Shown one piece after another: positions 33,703-42,086 of a stretch of 64,000 bases of DNA. Source of the stretch: Rhodococcus sp. P1Y (GTDB taxonomy: Bacteria; Actinomycetota; Actinomycetes; Mycobacteriales; Mycobacteriaceae); the NCBI RefSeq assembly GCF_003641205.1, contig NZ_CP032762.1:5104001-5168000 (forward strand). The letters are read 5' to 3'. Position 1 is the first letter of the stretch; the number at the start of each line of letters is the position of its first letter. The notes beneath the pieces are model-generated. The model saw only the letters and a program-made list of their open reading frames with translations. It had not been told where the DNA came from and ran no database searches. A program made the position numbers and the translations under genes.

Positions 33703-33708
33703 CCCGCG

Positions 33709-34305
33709 CTAGAGGGAGCGCGCAGTCCCGAGCACGGTGACCAGAACATCGGTCAGCAGGGCCTCGACCTGTTCACGATCGAGCGTCTCCCGCACCAGCC
33801 ACTCACGCCCCGCCGCCTTCACCATGCCGCCGAACGCGCGAACCACCGACGCCGCCAGCACCGGATCGGCACCGTCGAACGCCGTCGCATGCAACACTCG
33901 CTCTGCCGCGAGATCGTCGGCCTCGTCCAGTATTCGAGCAACCTGCTCGTCCACACCGGATCCGCTCGACATCGAGACCCACGCCCTCCCGTGCGTCTCG
34001 ATCACTCCGACCAGCCAGTGCACGCTTCCCCGTGCACGCTCCTGAAGCGAACCAGCCGGCAGATGCACATCCTCGATCGGCGGAACCGTCACCAGAAACC
34101 GAACACATTCGAGGTAGAGATCGCGCTTGCTACCGACATAGTGATTGACCAGACCCCGCGCGACACCAGCCGACGCCGCGACATCGGCCATCGAAACCTC
34201 GGCATACGGCTTGTCGCCGAACAACCGAACAGCGCTCGCCAGAATCTGCGTCCGGCGCTCGTCCGGCTCCAACCGACTCCACTTGGGAGCGTTCACCGAT
34301 GCCAT
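33709..34305 (-). CDS. TetR-family regulator in enoyl-CoA hydratase operon
   Basis: This 198-residue regulator starts at ATG 34305 (MASVNAPKWSRLEPDERRTQ) with the DNA-binding helix pair ASAVRLFGDKPYAEVSMADVAASAGVARGLVNHYVGSKRDLY around residues 24-65. The longer open frame upstream covers the hydratase gene in antisense-like style and was rejected. It lies 49 bases downstream of the enoyl-CoA hydratase on the same strand, so it may feed back on that gene and on the divergent FadE. TetR proteins next to fad genes often sense acyl-CoA. That is inference here. Confidence 0.83.
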   Translation of the reverse strand: MASVNAPKWSRLEPDERRTQILASAVRLFGDKPYAEVSMADVAASAGVARGLVNHYVGSKRDLYLECVRFLVTVPPIEDVHLPAGSLQERARGSVHWLVGVIETHGRAWVSMSSGSGVDEQVARILDEADDLAAERVLHATAFDGADPVLAASVVRAFGGMVKAAGREWLVRETLDREQVEALLTDVLVTVLGTARSL

Positions 34306-34354
34306 AGCACCCATGATCCCATCCGGCACCTCGGCTACACGGAAGGACTTACCA

Positions 34355-35146
34355 TCAACGACCCGTGTACGTCGCCTTCCCCGGGCCGTCGACGAGGAAA
34401 CTCTGCACCGCTCCGCGAAGATCCTCGGTCTCGAACAACGCCCCCGACACCTCGGACGTGATCTCGTCCGCATGAGCAATACCGCCCGAACGCCACGCTG
34501 CCACAATCTTTTTGGTGGCAGCGTGAGCCACCGTCGGACCGGAGGCCAACCGCTCGACCAGGGCACGGGCAGAGGCGTCGACGTCGTCGTGGATTTGACC
34601 CACGACGCCCCACTCCTTCATCGTCTGCGCGTCGTACAGGTCTCCCGTCATGACGAGTTCGCGTGCACGACCCGAGCCGGCCCGCTCGGCAAGGCGCTGC
34701 GGACCACCCATCGACGGGGTAAGCCCGACGACGGTTTCGACGAGTCCGAATTTCGCTTTCGGGCTCGCGAGAATGATGTCGCACGCCAGCGAGATCTCGA
34801 ATGCGGCCGTCAAGGTGAGCCCGTGGGCGGCGTAGACGACGGGGCACGGAAGCGCCTCGAGCGGGTGGGCGATATCGGCGAACAGCTGCCGCCAGAGGTC
34901 GGCACCCTGCTGTGCGCTGAGACCGTCGAAGACGTGCACGTCGACGCCTGCTGAGTTGACCTTGCCCTCGGCCCTCAGCAGCACTGCCCTGGGCGGATTA
35001 GCGGTGAGATCGGCCACGTCCTTCGCCACCGAATCGAACATGGCCTGATCGAAGAGATTGAGCGGGCCGTGGTCGAAGGTCAGCACCGCGACCTCTGCGC
35101 CTGCATCCGAGGTGTACCTGACGAGGGAGGTGGGTTGGTCAGCCAT
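34355..35146 (-). CDS. enoyl-CoA hydratase/isomerase family protein
   Basis: The 263-residue crotonase-fold protein starts at ATG 35146. It has PRAVLLRAEGKVNSAGVDVHVF, forming the first oxyanion-hole region, then YAAHGLTLTAAFEISLACDIILAS and FGLVETVVGLTPSMGG. The second region carries the usual Gly and a Glu at the position of one catalytic Glu (GLVE). The first oxyanion-hole motif is altered (SAGVDV in place of SAGADL), so activity may be hydratase, isomerase or another crotonase reaction. It is divergent from an acyl-CoA dehydrogenase across 86 bases, giving consecutive beta-oxidation steps from one control region. Confidence 0.85.
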   Translation of the reverse strand: MADQPTSLVRYTSDAGAEVAVLTFDHGPLNLFDQAMFDSVAKDVADLTANPPRAVLLRAEGKVNSAGVDVHVFDGLSAQQGADLWRQLFADIAHPLEALPCPVVYAAHGLTLTAAFEISLACDIILASPKAKFGLVETVVGLTPSMGGPQRLAERAGSGRARELVMTGDLYDAQTMKEWGVVGQIHDDVDASARALVERLASGPTVAHAATKKIVAAWRSGGIAHADEITSEVSGALFETEDLRGAVQSFLVDGPGKATYTGR

Positions 35147-35181
35147 GACTGCCAGAGTGCCATACGCTGCGAAGGACCTTG

Positions 35182-35195
35182 TTACCGGCGAGTAT
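35182..35195. promoter_or_regulatory. weak dyad between hydratase and FadE, candidate operator
   Basis: TTAC-CGGCGA-GTAT is an imperfect dyad near the middle of the divergent control region. It overlaps a possible TATTGT -10 box for the FadE gene (35193-35198). The evidence is weak. Confidence 0.3.
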
Positions 35196-35232
35196 TGTGC
35201 GCACTGGATTACCGTTATCTGGAGGAACACAC

Positions 35233-36378
35233 ATGAAGCGCAGCTTGTTCGACGAGGACCACGACGCGTTCCGCGCATCCGTCCGCGAATTCGTCACCCG
35301 CACGATCACTCCCCGTGAAGAGAAGCTCGTCGAGCAACGCTTCATCGATCGCGACATCTGGCTAGAAGCAGGCAGGAACGGCTTCCTCGGGCTCGAGGTT
35401 CCCGAAGAGTACGGCGGCAGCGGCGCCGACGACTACCGTTTCAACGCGGTACTCGGTGAGGAACTGTCTCGCTCGAGTGCGGCAGTGGCGTCGTGCTTCG
35501 GTATTCACTACGACATCGTGGCGCCGTATCTGGTGAAACTGACCACCGAGGAGCAGAAGAAGCGCTGGCTGCCCGGGTTCTGCAGCGGCGAGATCCTGAC
35601 GGCGATCGCGATGACCGAGCCGTCCGGCGGATCCGATCTTGCCGCGCTGAAGACCACGGCTGTCAAAGACGGCGACGACTTCATCATCAACGGTTCGAAG
35701 ACGTTCATCACCAACGGAAACAGTGCCGACCTCGTCATCGTGGCCACGCGCACCACGCCGGAGAAGAAGGCCAAGGGCATCACGCTCTTCGCCGTGGAGA
35801 ACGGCACCGAAGGATTCTCGCGAGGACGCAAGCTCGACAAGGTGGGTCAGCCCGAATCCGACACCGCCGAACTCTTCTTCGAGAACGTTCGCGTGCCTGC
35901 ATCCAACATGATCGGTGAGTTCGACGGCGGCTTCATCCACATGATGCAACTGCTCCCCCAGGAACGGATCAGTTGTTCGGTAGCGAACCTCGGACATGTT
36001 CGCCCGATTCTCGAGGACACGATCCAGTACGCCAAGGATCGCAAGGCGTTCGGTCAGCAGATCGGGTCGCTGCAGTGGAACAAATTCCTGATCGCCGAGC
36101 TGGTCACCAAACTGGATGTGGCACAGGCATACATCGACAACTGCATCGTCGCCCACGGCAAAGGTGAACTCACGGCGATCGATGCCGCCAAGGCGAAATG
36201 GTGGAGTTCGCAGGTGCAGAACGAGATTCTCGACCACTGCGTCCAGCTGCACGGCGGCTACGGCTTCATGAACGAATACCGCGCCGCCCGCGCGTGGAAA
36301 GACGCTCGCGTCACCAAGATCTGGGCAGGGTCGAACGAAATCATGAAGGAACTCATCGGCCGGGATCTGGGGCTGTAG
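35233..36378 (+). CDS. acyl-CoA dehydrogenase (FadE)
   Basis: The ATG at 35233 follows GGAGGA (35221-35226). The 381-residue protein is a complete acyl-CoA dehydrogenase: FLGLEVPEEYGGSGADDYRF, AMTEPSGGSDLAALKTTA, NGSKTFITNGNSADLVIV, YAKDRKAFGQQIGSLQWNKF, VQLHGGYGFMNEYRAARAW and the final IWAGSNEIMKELIGRDL. The pattern matches the long-chain/isovaleryl-type subgroup, in which the catalytic base comes from an internal Glu rather than the C-terminal one. It is divergent from the enoyl-CoA hydratase, which acts on the next intermediate. The exact acyl chain cannot be deduced. Confidence 0.9.
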   Translation: MKRSLFDEDHDAFRASVREFVTRTITPREEKLVEQRFIDRDIWLEAGRNGFLGLEVPEEYGGSGADDYRFNAVLGEELSRSSAAVASCFGIHYDIVAPYLVKLTTEEQKKRWLPGFCSGEILTAIAMTEPSGGSDLAALKTTAVKDGDDFIINGSKTFITNGNSADLVIVATRTTPEKKAKGITLFAVENGTEGFSRGRKLDKVGQPESDTAELFFENVRVPASNMIGEFDGGFIHMMQLLPQERISCSVANLGHVRPILEDTIQYAKDRKAFGQQIGSLQWNKFLIAELVTKLDVAQAYIDNCIVAHGKGELTAIDAAKAKWWSSQVQNEILDHCVQLHGGYGFMNEYRAARAWKDARVTKIWAGSNEIMKELIGRDLGL

Positions 36379-36388
36379 GCGCCTTCGG

Positions 36389-36438
36389 CGCACGTGAACG
36401 GAAATACACAGCGGGCTGTGCATTTCCGTTCACGTGCG
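36389..36438. terminator. bidirectional hairpin between convergent FadE and MFS genes
   Basis: A 23-base stem with a single A-C mismatch (left 36389-36411, right 36416-36438; core CACGTGAACGGAAAT) and a four-base CGGG loop lies between two convergent stops. There is no strong T-run. Confidence 0.75.
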
Positions 36439-36443
36439 TGGAT

Positions 36444-37892
36444 CTATTCGAACGCGGGCCTGGCGTAGAACGAGACGGCCACCATCCCGATCAGCAACAC
36501 GATCGCGGGCAGCACCAGGGACTGAGCCATCGCCGACGTGAAACCGTCGCGCAGCATTTCCGGTACGCGCCCACTGAATTCGTTGGCACCTGCCGCGTCG
36601 GACCCGGGGATCTCCACTGCCAAGCGCGACTGAATGAGCGCGCCGATTCCGGCACTACGGAGTACGGACCCGATCATGCGGGTCGTGTTGTAGATGCCGG
36701 CGCCAGCACCCGCCTGACTCATCGGCAGGTTGCGAGTTGCAGTGGCCGCCAACGGAGACCAGATCATGGCATTGGCGACGCCCATCAGCGCAACGGGAAG
36801 CAGGAGCTTCCAGATCGCGGTGGTCGGCGTCATGAGCGCGGCAAAGGCCAGTAGCGCGATTGCGAGCAAGAACAGGCCACTACCGGCGATGTAGCGCGGA
36901 TGCATTCGGTCGACGAGCTTGCCCACATTCGGAGCCAATGCCCCGGTCAGCACTGCCATCGGTACGAACAGCAGGGCCGAGCGCGTCGGACTGAGCCCGG
37001 TAACGCTCTGGGCGTAGAACATGATCGGTAGCATCATGCCCGACATCGCGAATCCCATTGCGGCGATACCGATGTTGGACAAAGAGAAGTTGCGATCGCG
37101 GAACAGGGCGAGCGGAACCAGCGGCTCGTTCCTGTTCTTCGCTTGCCAGTAGACGAACGCCGCGAAGATGACGATTCCCGCCACGATCAGCGACCAGACA
37201 CGTCCATCCCAGTCGAACTTTTGGCCCTCCTGAATTCCGAACACGATGCAGAACAAGCCGATACCGCTCAGCGCGACGCCCAGGAGGTCGAACTTGTGCT
37301 CGTTCGTCGGCAACACCGGAACGAACTTGAGCGCCAACACTATAGCGACGACACCGACGGGCAGGTTGATGAAGAAAATCCATTCCCAGCCGAGTGAATC
37401 GACGAGCACTCCGCCGAGGATGGGCCCGACGAGAGTGGCGACGCCGGCGACGGCGCCCCATGCACCCATCGCCGTTCCACGCTTGTCCGCCGGGAACACG
37501 CGGGTGATGACGGCCATGGTCTGCGGGGTGATCATCGCAGCTCCGACGCCTTGCACGGCGCGGGCTGCGATCAGCATTTCGATCGAGCCGGACAGACCAC
37601 ACCACGCCGAAGCCAATGTGAACACGACCAAGCCTGCAATGTAGAGATTCCGCGGACCGAATCGGTCACCGAGGCGTCCGGTCACGAGAAGTGGCACGGC
37701 ATAAGCCAACAGATACGCACTGGTGACCCAGATGACGTTGTTGATATCGGTGTTCAAGCCCTCCAGAATTGCAGGCTGAGCAACCGCGACGATCGTCGTG
37801 TCCACGAGGATCATGAAGAAGCCGAGACACAGCGCCCACAGGGCGGGCCACGGTTTGATCTCGGTATCGGGCACGACTACTTCGGTTTGCAC
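36444..37892 (-). CDS. MFS drug efflux transporter, DHA2 (EmrB/QacA) family
   Basis: The roughly 482-residue protein has about 14 predicted membrane helices, as expected for DHA2 transporters. The DHA2 marks are TTIVAVAQPAI in helix 1, the loop motif GRLGDRFGPRN between helices 2 and 3, and GAWGAVAGVATLVGPILGGVLVDSLGWEWIFFINLPVGV (motif C region). It exports hydrophobic or cationic compounds by proton antiport. The GTG at 37892 has GGGGGAG just upstream and overlaps the end of padR by 16 bases. The operon is therefore a PadR-controlled efflux unit. The substrate is unknown. Confidence 0.9.
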   Translation of the reverse strand: MQTEVVVPDTEIKPWPALWALCLGFFMILVDTTIVAVAQPAILEGLNTDINNVIWVTSAYLLAYAVPLLVTGRLGDRFGPRNLYIAGLVVFTLASAWCGLSGSIEMLIAARAVQGVGAAMITPQTMAVITRVFPADKRGTAMGAWGAVAGVATLVGPILGGVLVDSLGWEWIFFINLPVGVVAIVLALKFVPVLPTNEHKFDLLGVALSGIGLFCIVFGIQEGQKFDWDGRVWSLIVAGIVIFAAFVYWQAKNRNEPLVPLALFRDRNFSLSNIGIAAMGFAMSGMMLPIMFYAQSVTGLSPTRSALLFVPMAVLTGALAPNVGKLVDRMHPRYIAGSGLFLLAIALLAFAALMTPTTAIWKLLLPVALMGVANAMIWSPLAATATRNLPMSQAGAGAGIYNTTRMIGSVLRSAGIGALIQSRLAVEIPGSDAAGANEFSGRVPEMLRDGFTSAMAQSLVLPAIVLLIGMVAVSFYARPAFE

Positions 37893-38524
37893 AGGTCTCC
37901 CCCATTGTTCGATGTGTGTCCTGCGCGTCGGGCTGCCATCTCGGATGCCATGTCCTCGGTAAGCCAGGGAATTCGGCCCGTCTCGATGTCGTCGACGAAT
38001 TTCTCGAGCCACGCGATCTCGCCGGCGATCATGGCCCGCATGAATCTCAGCCCGACGTAGAAGATCGACGGGACCGCCCGCGCGGTGACGGCGCTCTCGA
38101 TCACCGCCAGCTCGGCGTCCTCAGTCAATTTGTGTCGGATTCGCCTGCGCACGCACGAGACAGCGTGCACGGCATCGATATTGTGAATCTCCGACAGTGC
38201 GAGTACGAACTGTGGATATTCCGGTATCGGCTCCGCGACGATCTCCGAGATTCTTGCCGCCAACGCGTCACGCCCGGAGTCGGTGACCTCGTACGTTGTC
38301 CGCTCGGGCCGGTTGCCTTCCCGTTCTGTGCCGACTTCGCGCACCAAGTCGTTCTCGACGAGCCTGTCGACGGCGTGATACAGCGAACCGGGTCGCACTT
38401 TGACGATTCGGTCTTCTTTTCGCGACATCAACAGTTGATACATCTCGTACGGATGCATCGGCCCCTCGTTGAGCAGCGCAAGCACTGCGATCCCGAGCGG
38501 CGTCAAAGTTTTCCCCGCCATCAA
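37877..38524 (-). CDS. PadR-family transcriptional regulator
   Basis: This 215-residue regulator begins with the PadR winged helix: LTPLGIAVLALLNEGPMHPYEMYQLLM, VRPGSLYHAVDRLVENDLV and TTYEVTDSGRDAL, at residues about 5-90. A helical C-terminal dimer domain (Vir-like) follows. It is the first gene of the efflux operon. An operator-like dyad lies just upstream of its start, the usual place for PadR autorepression of a drug pump. Two adjacent ATG codons (38524 and 38521) could both serve as start. The inducer is presumably a substrate of the pump. Confidence 0.88.
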   Translation of the reverse strand: MMAGKTLTPLGIAVLALLNEGPMHPYEMYQLLMSRKEDRIVKVRPGSLYHAVDRLVENDLVREVGTEREGNRPERTTYEVTDSGRDALAARISEIVAEPIPEYPQFVLALSEIHNIDAVHAVSCVRRRIRHKLTEDAELAVIESAVTARAVPSIFYVGLRFMRAMIAGEIAWLEKFVDDIETGRIPWLTEDMASEMAARRAGHTSNNGGDLCKPK

Positions 38525-38530
38525 GATCTC

Positions 38531-38556
38531 CCAACTGAATTATTCCAGTTGGAATA
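38531..38556 (-). promoter_or_regulatory. PadR operator-like nested dyads
   Basis: Two overlapping inverted repeats occur: CCAACTG (38531-38537) with CAGTTGG (38546-38552), and TATTCC (38541-38546) with GGAATA (38551-38556) around AGTT. The site lies 7-32 bases upstream of padR and includes TAATAT/GAATAA -10-like sequence. Confidence 0.65.
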
Positions 38557-38625
38557 TTAGCGCATGCCTGTGAGCGCGTAGATCCCGCCGGTGCCAACTA
38601 CGCGCGCACGGGTGGCGGAAGCACA

Positions 38626-38669
38626 AAAAGGCCGGACACTCGGAGCGAACTCCGTGTATCCGGCCTTTT
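38626..38669 (-). terminator. intrinsic terminator of cspA
   Basis: AAAAGGCCGGACAC and its near-complement TGTATCCGGCCTTTT form a hairpin with an inner CGGAG/CTCCG stem and A/T-rich edges. On the minus strand the T-run follows the stem, as expected downstream of cspA. Confidence 0.8.
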
Positions 38670-38732
38670 CAGTACCTGAACTGAAGACAGCATTAAGCCG
38701 TCAGCAATTTCGGGTGGCGATCCTTTAGGGGA

Positions 38733-38936
38733 TCAGATAGCGCGAACGCCTGTGGCCTGGGGGCCCTTCTGGCCCTGGCCGACCTCGAACTCCACGCGCT
38801 GACCCTCGTCGAGCGACTTGAAGCCAGTTCCCTGGATCTCCGAGTAGTGAACGAACACGTCAGGTCCGCCACCGTCCTGCTCGATGAAGCCGAAGCCCTT
38901 TTCGCCGTTGAACCACTTAACACTGCCCTGCGTCAT
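38733..38936 (-). CDS. cspA: cold-shock protein CspA
   Basis: The 67-residue protein is a single OB-fold cold-shock domain with [23 protein letters not shown]1 KGFGFI (13-18) and RNP2 VFVH (27-30), ending ATGVRAI. It binds single-stranded RNA and DNA and melts mRNA structure. The ATG at 38936 is preceded by AGAAGG nine bases upstream. The frame is open for 23 more codons, which are not part of the family. A leader of up to about 150 bases separates it from the divergent GNAT gene, which may allow cold regulation of the transcript. The gene ends with a strong intrinsic terminator. Confidence 0.95.
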   Translation of the reverse strand: MTQGSVKWFNGEKGFGFIEQDGGGPDVFVHYSEIQGTGFKSLDEGQRVEFEVGQGQKGPQATGVRAI

Positions 38937-39084
38937 ACTGTAAACCTTCTGTAAGCGAGCTAGCTCTTCACGTCGAAGCACTAATCTCATTTGCGATACT
39001 GCCATTGATCACGCCTCAGCGAAACAGCAGGGGCAAAAAAATTTTTCAGGTTGGTTCCACAGACGGCGCGATAGCGTCTATCCG

Positions 39085-39783
39085 GTGGATTCACATCATC
39101 ACGACATCATTCGCCTGGCGTGGTCGAGACGCCTTGGCCTGCAGGATTCTGCCCTGACCCCATTCGGCCGATATATCGAAGTCAGGCCTAGTGAGACTTC
39201 GGTCACATTCGTTCAACTCGGCGGTGCGTCCGTGCTCATCGGGCCCGAGGAAGCAGTTGCCTCCGCGGCACAACACACGGACGACGAACTGTCTCGTCGC
39301 GGGTTCTTGGCCGAAAAGCTGCAGGGACGCGGCCACGGGCCGGTGATTCTGTCGTTCGCGGGCGACATCGGCACCACCCTCGACCGACACGATCCGTTGA
39401 TTTCGCACGACCTCGACCATGTCCTCGCCCTCGAAGCTCTGTGCGCGCCTGATGACGTCCTCGCGGCCGAGCTGACCCGAAAGCGTTCCTGGTTCACCCT
39501 TCTCAGCGACAACGAACCGGCCGACACCGCGCCGCCGCTGTCCGGCGCGGCCTATCTGGAATGGGAAGGCGTGCTCGCGGACGTCGGTGTACTGACCGCA
39601 CCCGCAGCCCGACGGCAGGGGAACGGACAGGTCGTTGCCCGTCTCGTCACCAACGACGCATTCGACGAGGGCATGATTCCGCAGTGGCGCACGAACGCGG
39701 AGAACACGACGGCGAGGCGACTCGCCTCGCGTCTCGGATACGAAGAATGGGGCGTGTTCGTCACAGTGGACATCTCGACATAA
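39085..39783 (+). CDS. GNAT-family acetyltransferase-like protein
   Basis: The 232-residue protein starts at GTG 39085. Its C-terminal third resembles a GNAT fold: LADVGVLTAPAARRQGNGQVVARLVT has the spacing of the acetyl-CoA loop (R-x-x-G-x-G/A), and ENTTARRLASRLGYEEWG matches the usual last helix and strand. The N-terminal 120 residues contain no motif that I recognise and may be a degenerate first GNAT unit or a substrate domain. It is 13 bases upstream of the GST-like gene and probably shares its transcript. The acceptor is unknown. Confidence 0.75.
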   Translation: MDSHHHDIIRLAWSRRLGLQDSALTPFGRYIEVRPSETSVTFVQLGGASVLIGPEEAVASAAQHTDDELSRRGFLAEKLQGRGHGPVILSFAGDIGTTLDRHDPLISHDLDHVLALEALCAPDDVLAAELTRKRSWFTLLSDNEPADTAPPLSGAAYLEWEGVLADVGVLTAPAARRQGNGQVVARLVTNDAFDEGMIPQWRTNAENTTARRLASRLGYEEWGVFVTVDIST

Positions 39784-39796
39784 GTAGGTTGAAGGT

Positions 39797-40804
39797 ATGA
39801 GCTACGTCGAGAACGGCAAGGAATTCACGCGCGACACCAACTACATCGAGACGCGCGTGACCGCTGACGGTCGCGACGGTTATGCCGTCGAGCCAGGTCG
39901 CTATCGGTTGATTGCCGCGCGTGCCTGCCCGTGGGCGCATCGGTCGATCATCGTCAGGCGGCTTCTCGGTTTGGAGGACGCTCTGTCGCTGGGGATTCCA
40001 GGGCCGACCCACGATCCGCGGAGCTGGAACTTCGACGAGGAACCCGGCGGGATCGACCCGGTGCTGAAGATCGAACGGCTGCAGGACGCGTATTTCGCGC
40101 GCTTCCCCAACTACCCGCGCGGCATCACCGTGCCTGCAATCGTCGAGATCGAGACGGGGCAGGTGGTCACCAACGACTACCCGCAGATGACGCTCGACTT
40201 CTCGACGGAGTGGACGCAGTACCACCGCGAGGGCGCACCCGACCTGTATCCGGAAGCCCTCCGAAGCGAAATCGACGACGTGGCGCACCGGGTGTTCACC
40301 GAGGTCAACAACGGTGTCTACCGCTGCGGATTCGCCGGATCCCAGGACGCCTACGACAAGGCGTACGACAGATTGTTCACCGCACTGGACTGGCTTACCG
40401 GACGCCTGAGCGAGCAGCGCTACCTGGTGGGTGACACCATCACCGAAGCCGACGTGCGCCTGTTCACCACGCTCGTGCGTTTCGATGCCGTCTACCACGG
40501 TCACTTCAAGTGCAATCGCACCAAGCTGAGCGAGATACCGGTGCTGTGGAACTACGCGCGCGACTTGTTCCAGACACCGGGCTTCGGCGATACCGTCGAC
40601 TTCGACCACATCAAACGGCATTACTACGTGGTACACACCGACATCAATCCCACCGGGATCGTGCCCAAGGGTCCCGACCTGCACGGCTGGCTTGCGCCAC
40701 ACGGCCGCGAGTCACTCGGCGGCCGTCCGTTCGGCGACGGCACTCCGCCGCCGCCGCCGAAGGACGAGGAGATCGTGCCCGCCGATCACTGGGTGCCGGC
40801 GTAG
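39797..40804 (+). CDS. glutathionyl-hydroquinone reductase-like GST family protein
   Basis: The 335-residue protein resembles the ECM4/YqjG branch of omega-class GSTs. The active-site motif is ARACPWAHRS with Cys44, followed by GLEDALSLGIPGPTHDPRSWNF and TVPAIVEIETGQVVTNDYPQM. The C-terminal helical domain contains EQRYLVGDTITEADVRLFTTLVRFDAVYHGHFKCN. These enzymes reduce glutathionyl-hydroquinones through the Cys. Actinobacteria normally use mycothiol in place of glutathione, so the thiol partner here is probably mycothiol. A Pro-rich PPPPPKDEE tail is an addition at the end. The 3' end overlaps the VOC gene by 19 bases. Confidence 0.85.
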   Translation: MSYVENGKEFTRDTNYIETRVTADGRDGYAVEPGRYRLIAARACPWAHRSIIVRRLLGLEDALSLGIPGPTHDPRSWNFDEEPGGIDPVLKIERLQDAYFARFPNYPRGITVPAIVEIETGQVVTNDYPQMTLDFSTEWTQYHREGAPDLYPEALRSEIDDVAHRVFTEVNNGVYRCGFAGSQDAYDKAYDRLFTALDWLTGRLSEQRYLVGDTITEADVRLFTTLVRFDAVYHGHFKCNRTKLSEIPVLWNYARDLFQTPGFGDTVDFDHIKRHYYVVHTDINPTGIVPKGPDLHGWLAPHGRESLGGRPFGDGTPPPPPKDEEIVPADHWVPA

Positions 40805-41178
40805 GTTCCGAAGCTCCAGAAGACACCTTCGGGGTCGCGGCAGGTGAAGCCGCGGCTTCCGTAGTCCTCCTCGCGTAATTCCTGAGTGACGGCGCCTCCA
40901 GCGGCCACCACGCGGTCGTGGATCGCGGCGGGGTCACCGGTGACGACGTAAGCCGACCCCACCCCCGCGGGCAGCCCGGCGATCGCACTGTCGGGCCTTA
41001 CGCTGCCGAGCATGACCCCGCCGCCCTCGGGCCAACGGAGTTCGGCGTGCTCGACCTGTTCCCCCTCTCCGTAGACAGCGGCTTCGGTGAATCCGAGTAC
41101 GTCGACGAGAAAACGGATGGCTGCGCGGGCGTCGTCGTATCGGAAGCAAGGCCACACGCTGTTCGCTGTATCAGTCAT
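40786..41178 (-). CDS. VOC-family (glyoxalase-like) protein
   Basis: The 130-residue protein has the paired beta-alpha-beta-beta-beta units of the vicinal oxygen chelate fold: CFRYDDARAAIRFLVDVLGFTEAAVYG and a second half ending YGSRGFTCRDPEGVFWSFGTY. It belongs to the compact glyoxalase/bleomycin-resistance/PhnB group. Most of these bind a metal or a hydrophobic antibiotic. A single Glu near the end (PEGVFW) fits the metal-ligand position. Its ATG overlaps the stop of araC by eight bases, so it is the second gene of that operon and probably the target of the regulator. Confidence 0.87.
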   Translation of the reverse strand: MTDTANSVWPCFRYDDARAAIRFLVDVLGFTEAAVYGEGEQVEHAELRWPEGGGVMLGSVRPDSAIAGLPAGVGSAYVVTGDPAAIHDRVVAAGGAVTQELREEDYGSRGFTCRDPEGVFWSFGTYAGTQ

Positions 41179-42013
41179 GTAGGCAATCCTGCTCGCCTCG
41201 CTCGTCGGCGTCTTGGACGAATGCGAACTCCTCTTCCCGACGCCACCGCGACGGCGACAGACCCGCTAGGTCACGCCACTCCCGAGCCATATGGGCCTGG
41301 TCGTAGTACCCACACCGAGCGGCGACGTCGGCGAGAGGCGGTATCTCAGGTCGTCGCAGAAACTGGTGCGAGCGGTCGAATCGGGCAATGCGCGCCGAGT
41401 CCTTCGGGCCGACCCCGAACTCGGCGGTGAACCGGTTGACGAGATGCCTGCGGCTCCAACCGATGCTCGACGCCACGTCACCGACCCGTTCTCGGCCGTG
41501 GGATCCCACCAGCAGAGTCCACGCCTGCGCCAACGTCGGATCGATCTCGCTCTCCTTCAGCGAGCGACACAGGATCTCGTCGACGATGTCGAACCTGGCG
41601 TCCCACGAATCCTCGGCGCCGATCCGGTCCGTCAGCTCCCGCGCACCGGGCAGCACCTCCGACAGATCCACCATCCACTCCCCCAGCGCCGACGTCGGAA
41701 CACCGAACAGAGCCCGAGCACCGGCAGGAGTCAACGACAGCTGAATGCCGTGCTGGCTGCCGTCGTGTGCGATCGTCACCGGTTCGGTCGAGATTCCGCT
41801 TGCCAGAGTTTCGAACGTGCACGAACCCTGATGAGGTGAATTCGCGATCTCGAGCTTCGAGTCGATCGACAGGATCACCGTCAAATTGGGACTCGGCATA
41901 CCGACGTGGGTGCCCGCCTCGAAGCCTTTCAGTCGATACCCGTCGTACGACGCCACGTAGGGCCGCAGCCGTGCCGTGGGAGGTCGTTGTGCGCCGTCCG
42001 AGACCCCGGTCAT
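41171..42013 (-). CDS. AraC-family transcriptional regulator
   Basis: The 280-residue protein has an N-terminal sensor domain that resembles the AraC-like ligand-binding half (MPSPNLTVILSID). A C-terminal pair of helix-turn-helix motifs follows: VASSIGWSRRHLVNRFTAEFGVGPKD and PPLADVAARCGYYDQAHMAREWRDLAGLSPSRWRRE. It overlaps the downstream VOC gene, so regulator and effector are made from the same mRNA. No inducer can be assigned. The short 72-base gap to the divergent EcsC-like gene means that this gene might also respond to it. Confidence 0.87.
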   Translation of the reverse strand: MTGVSDGAQRPPTARLRPYVASYDGYRLKGFEAGTHVGMPSPNLTVILSIDSKLEIANSPHQGSCTFETLASGISTEPVTIAHDGSQHGIQLSLTPAGARALFGVPTSALGEWMVDLSEVLPGARELTDRIGAEDSWDARFDIVDEILCRSLKESEIDPTLAQAWTLLVGSHGRERVGDVASSIGWSRRHLVNRFTAEFGVGPKDSARIARFDRSHQFLRRPEIPPLADVAARCGYYDQAHMAREWRDLAGLSPSRWRREEEFAFVQDADERGEQDCLHD

Positions 42014-42086
42014 CTACGCAGGGTAGAACCGTAGGCGAACGGGTACCAGCCCTGGCGAGGAAACATCGAACGCGAGCGGAGCACGA

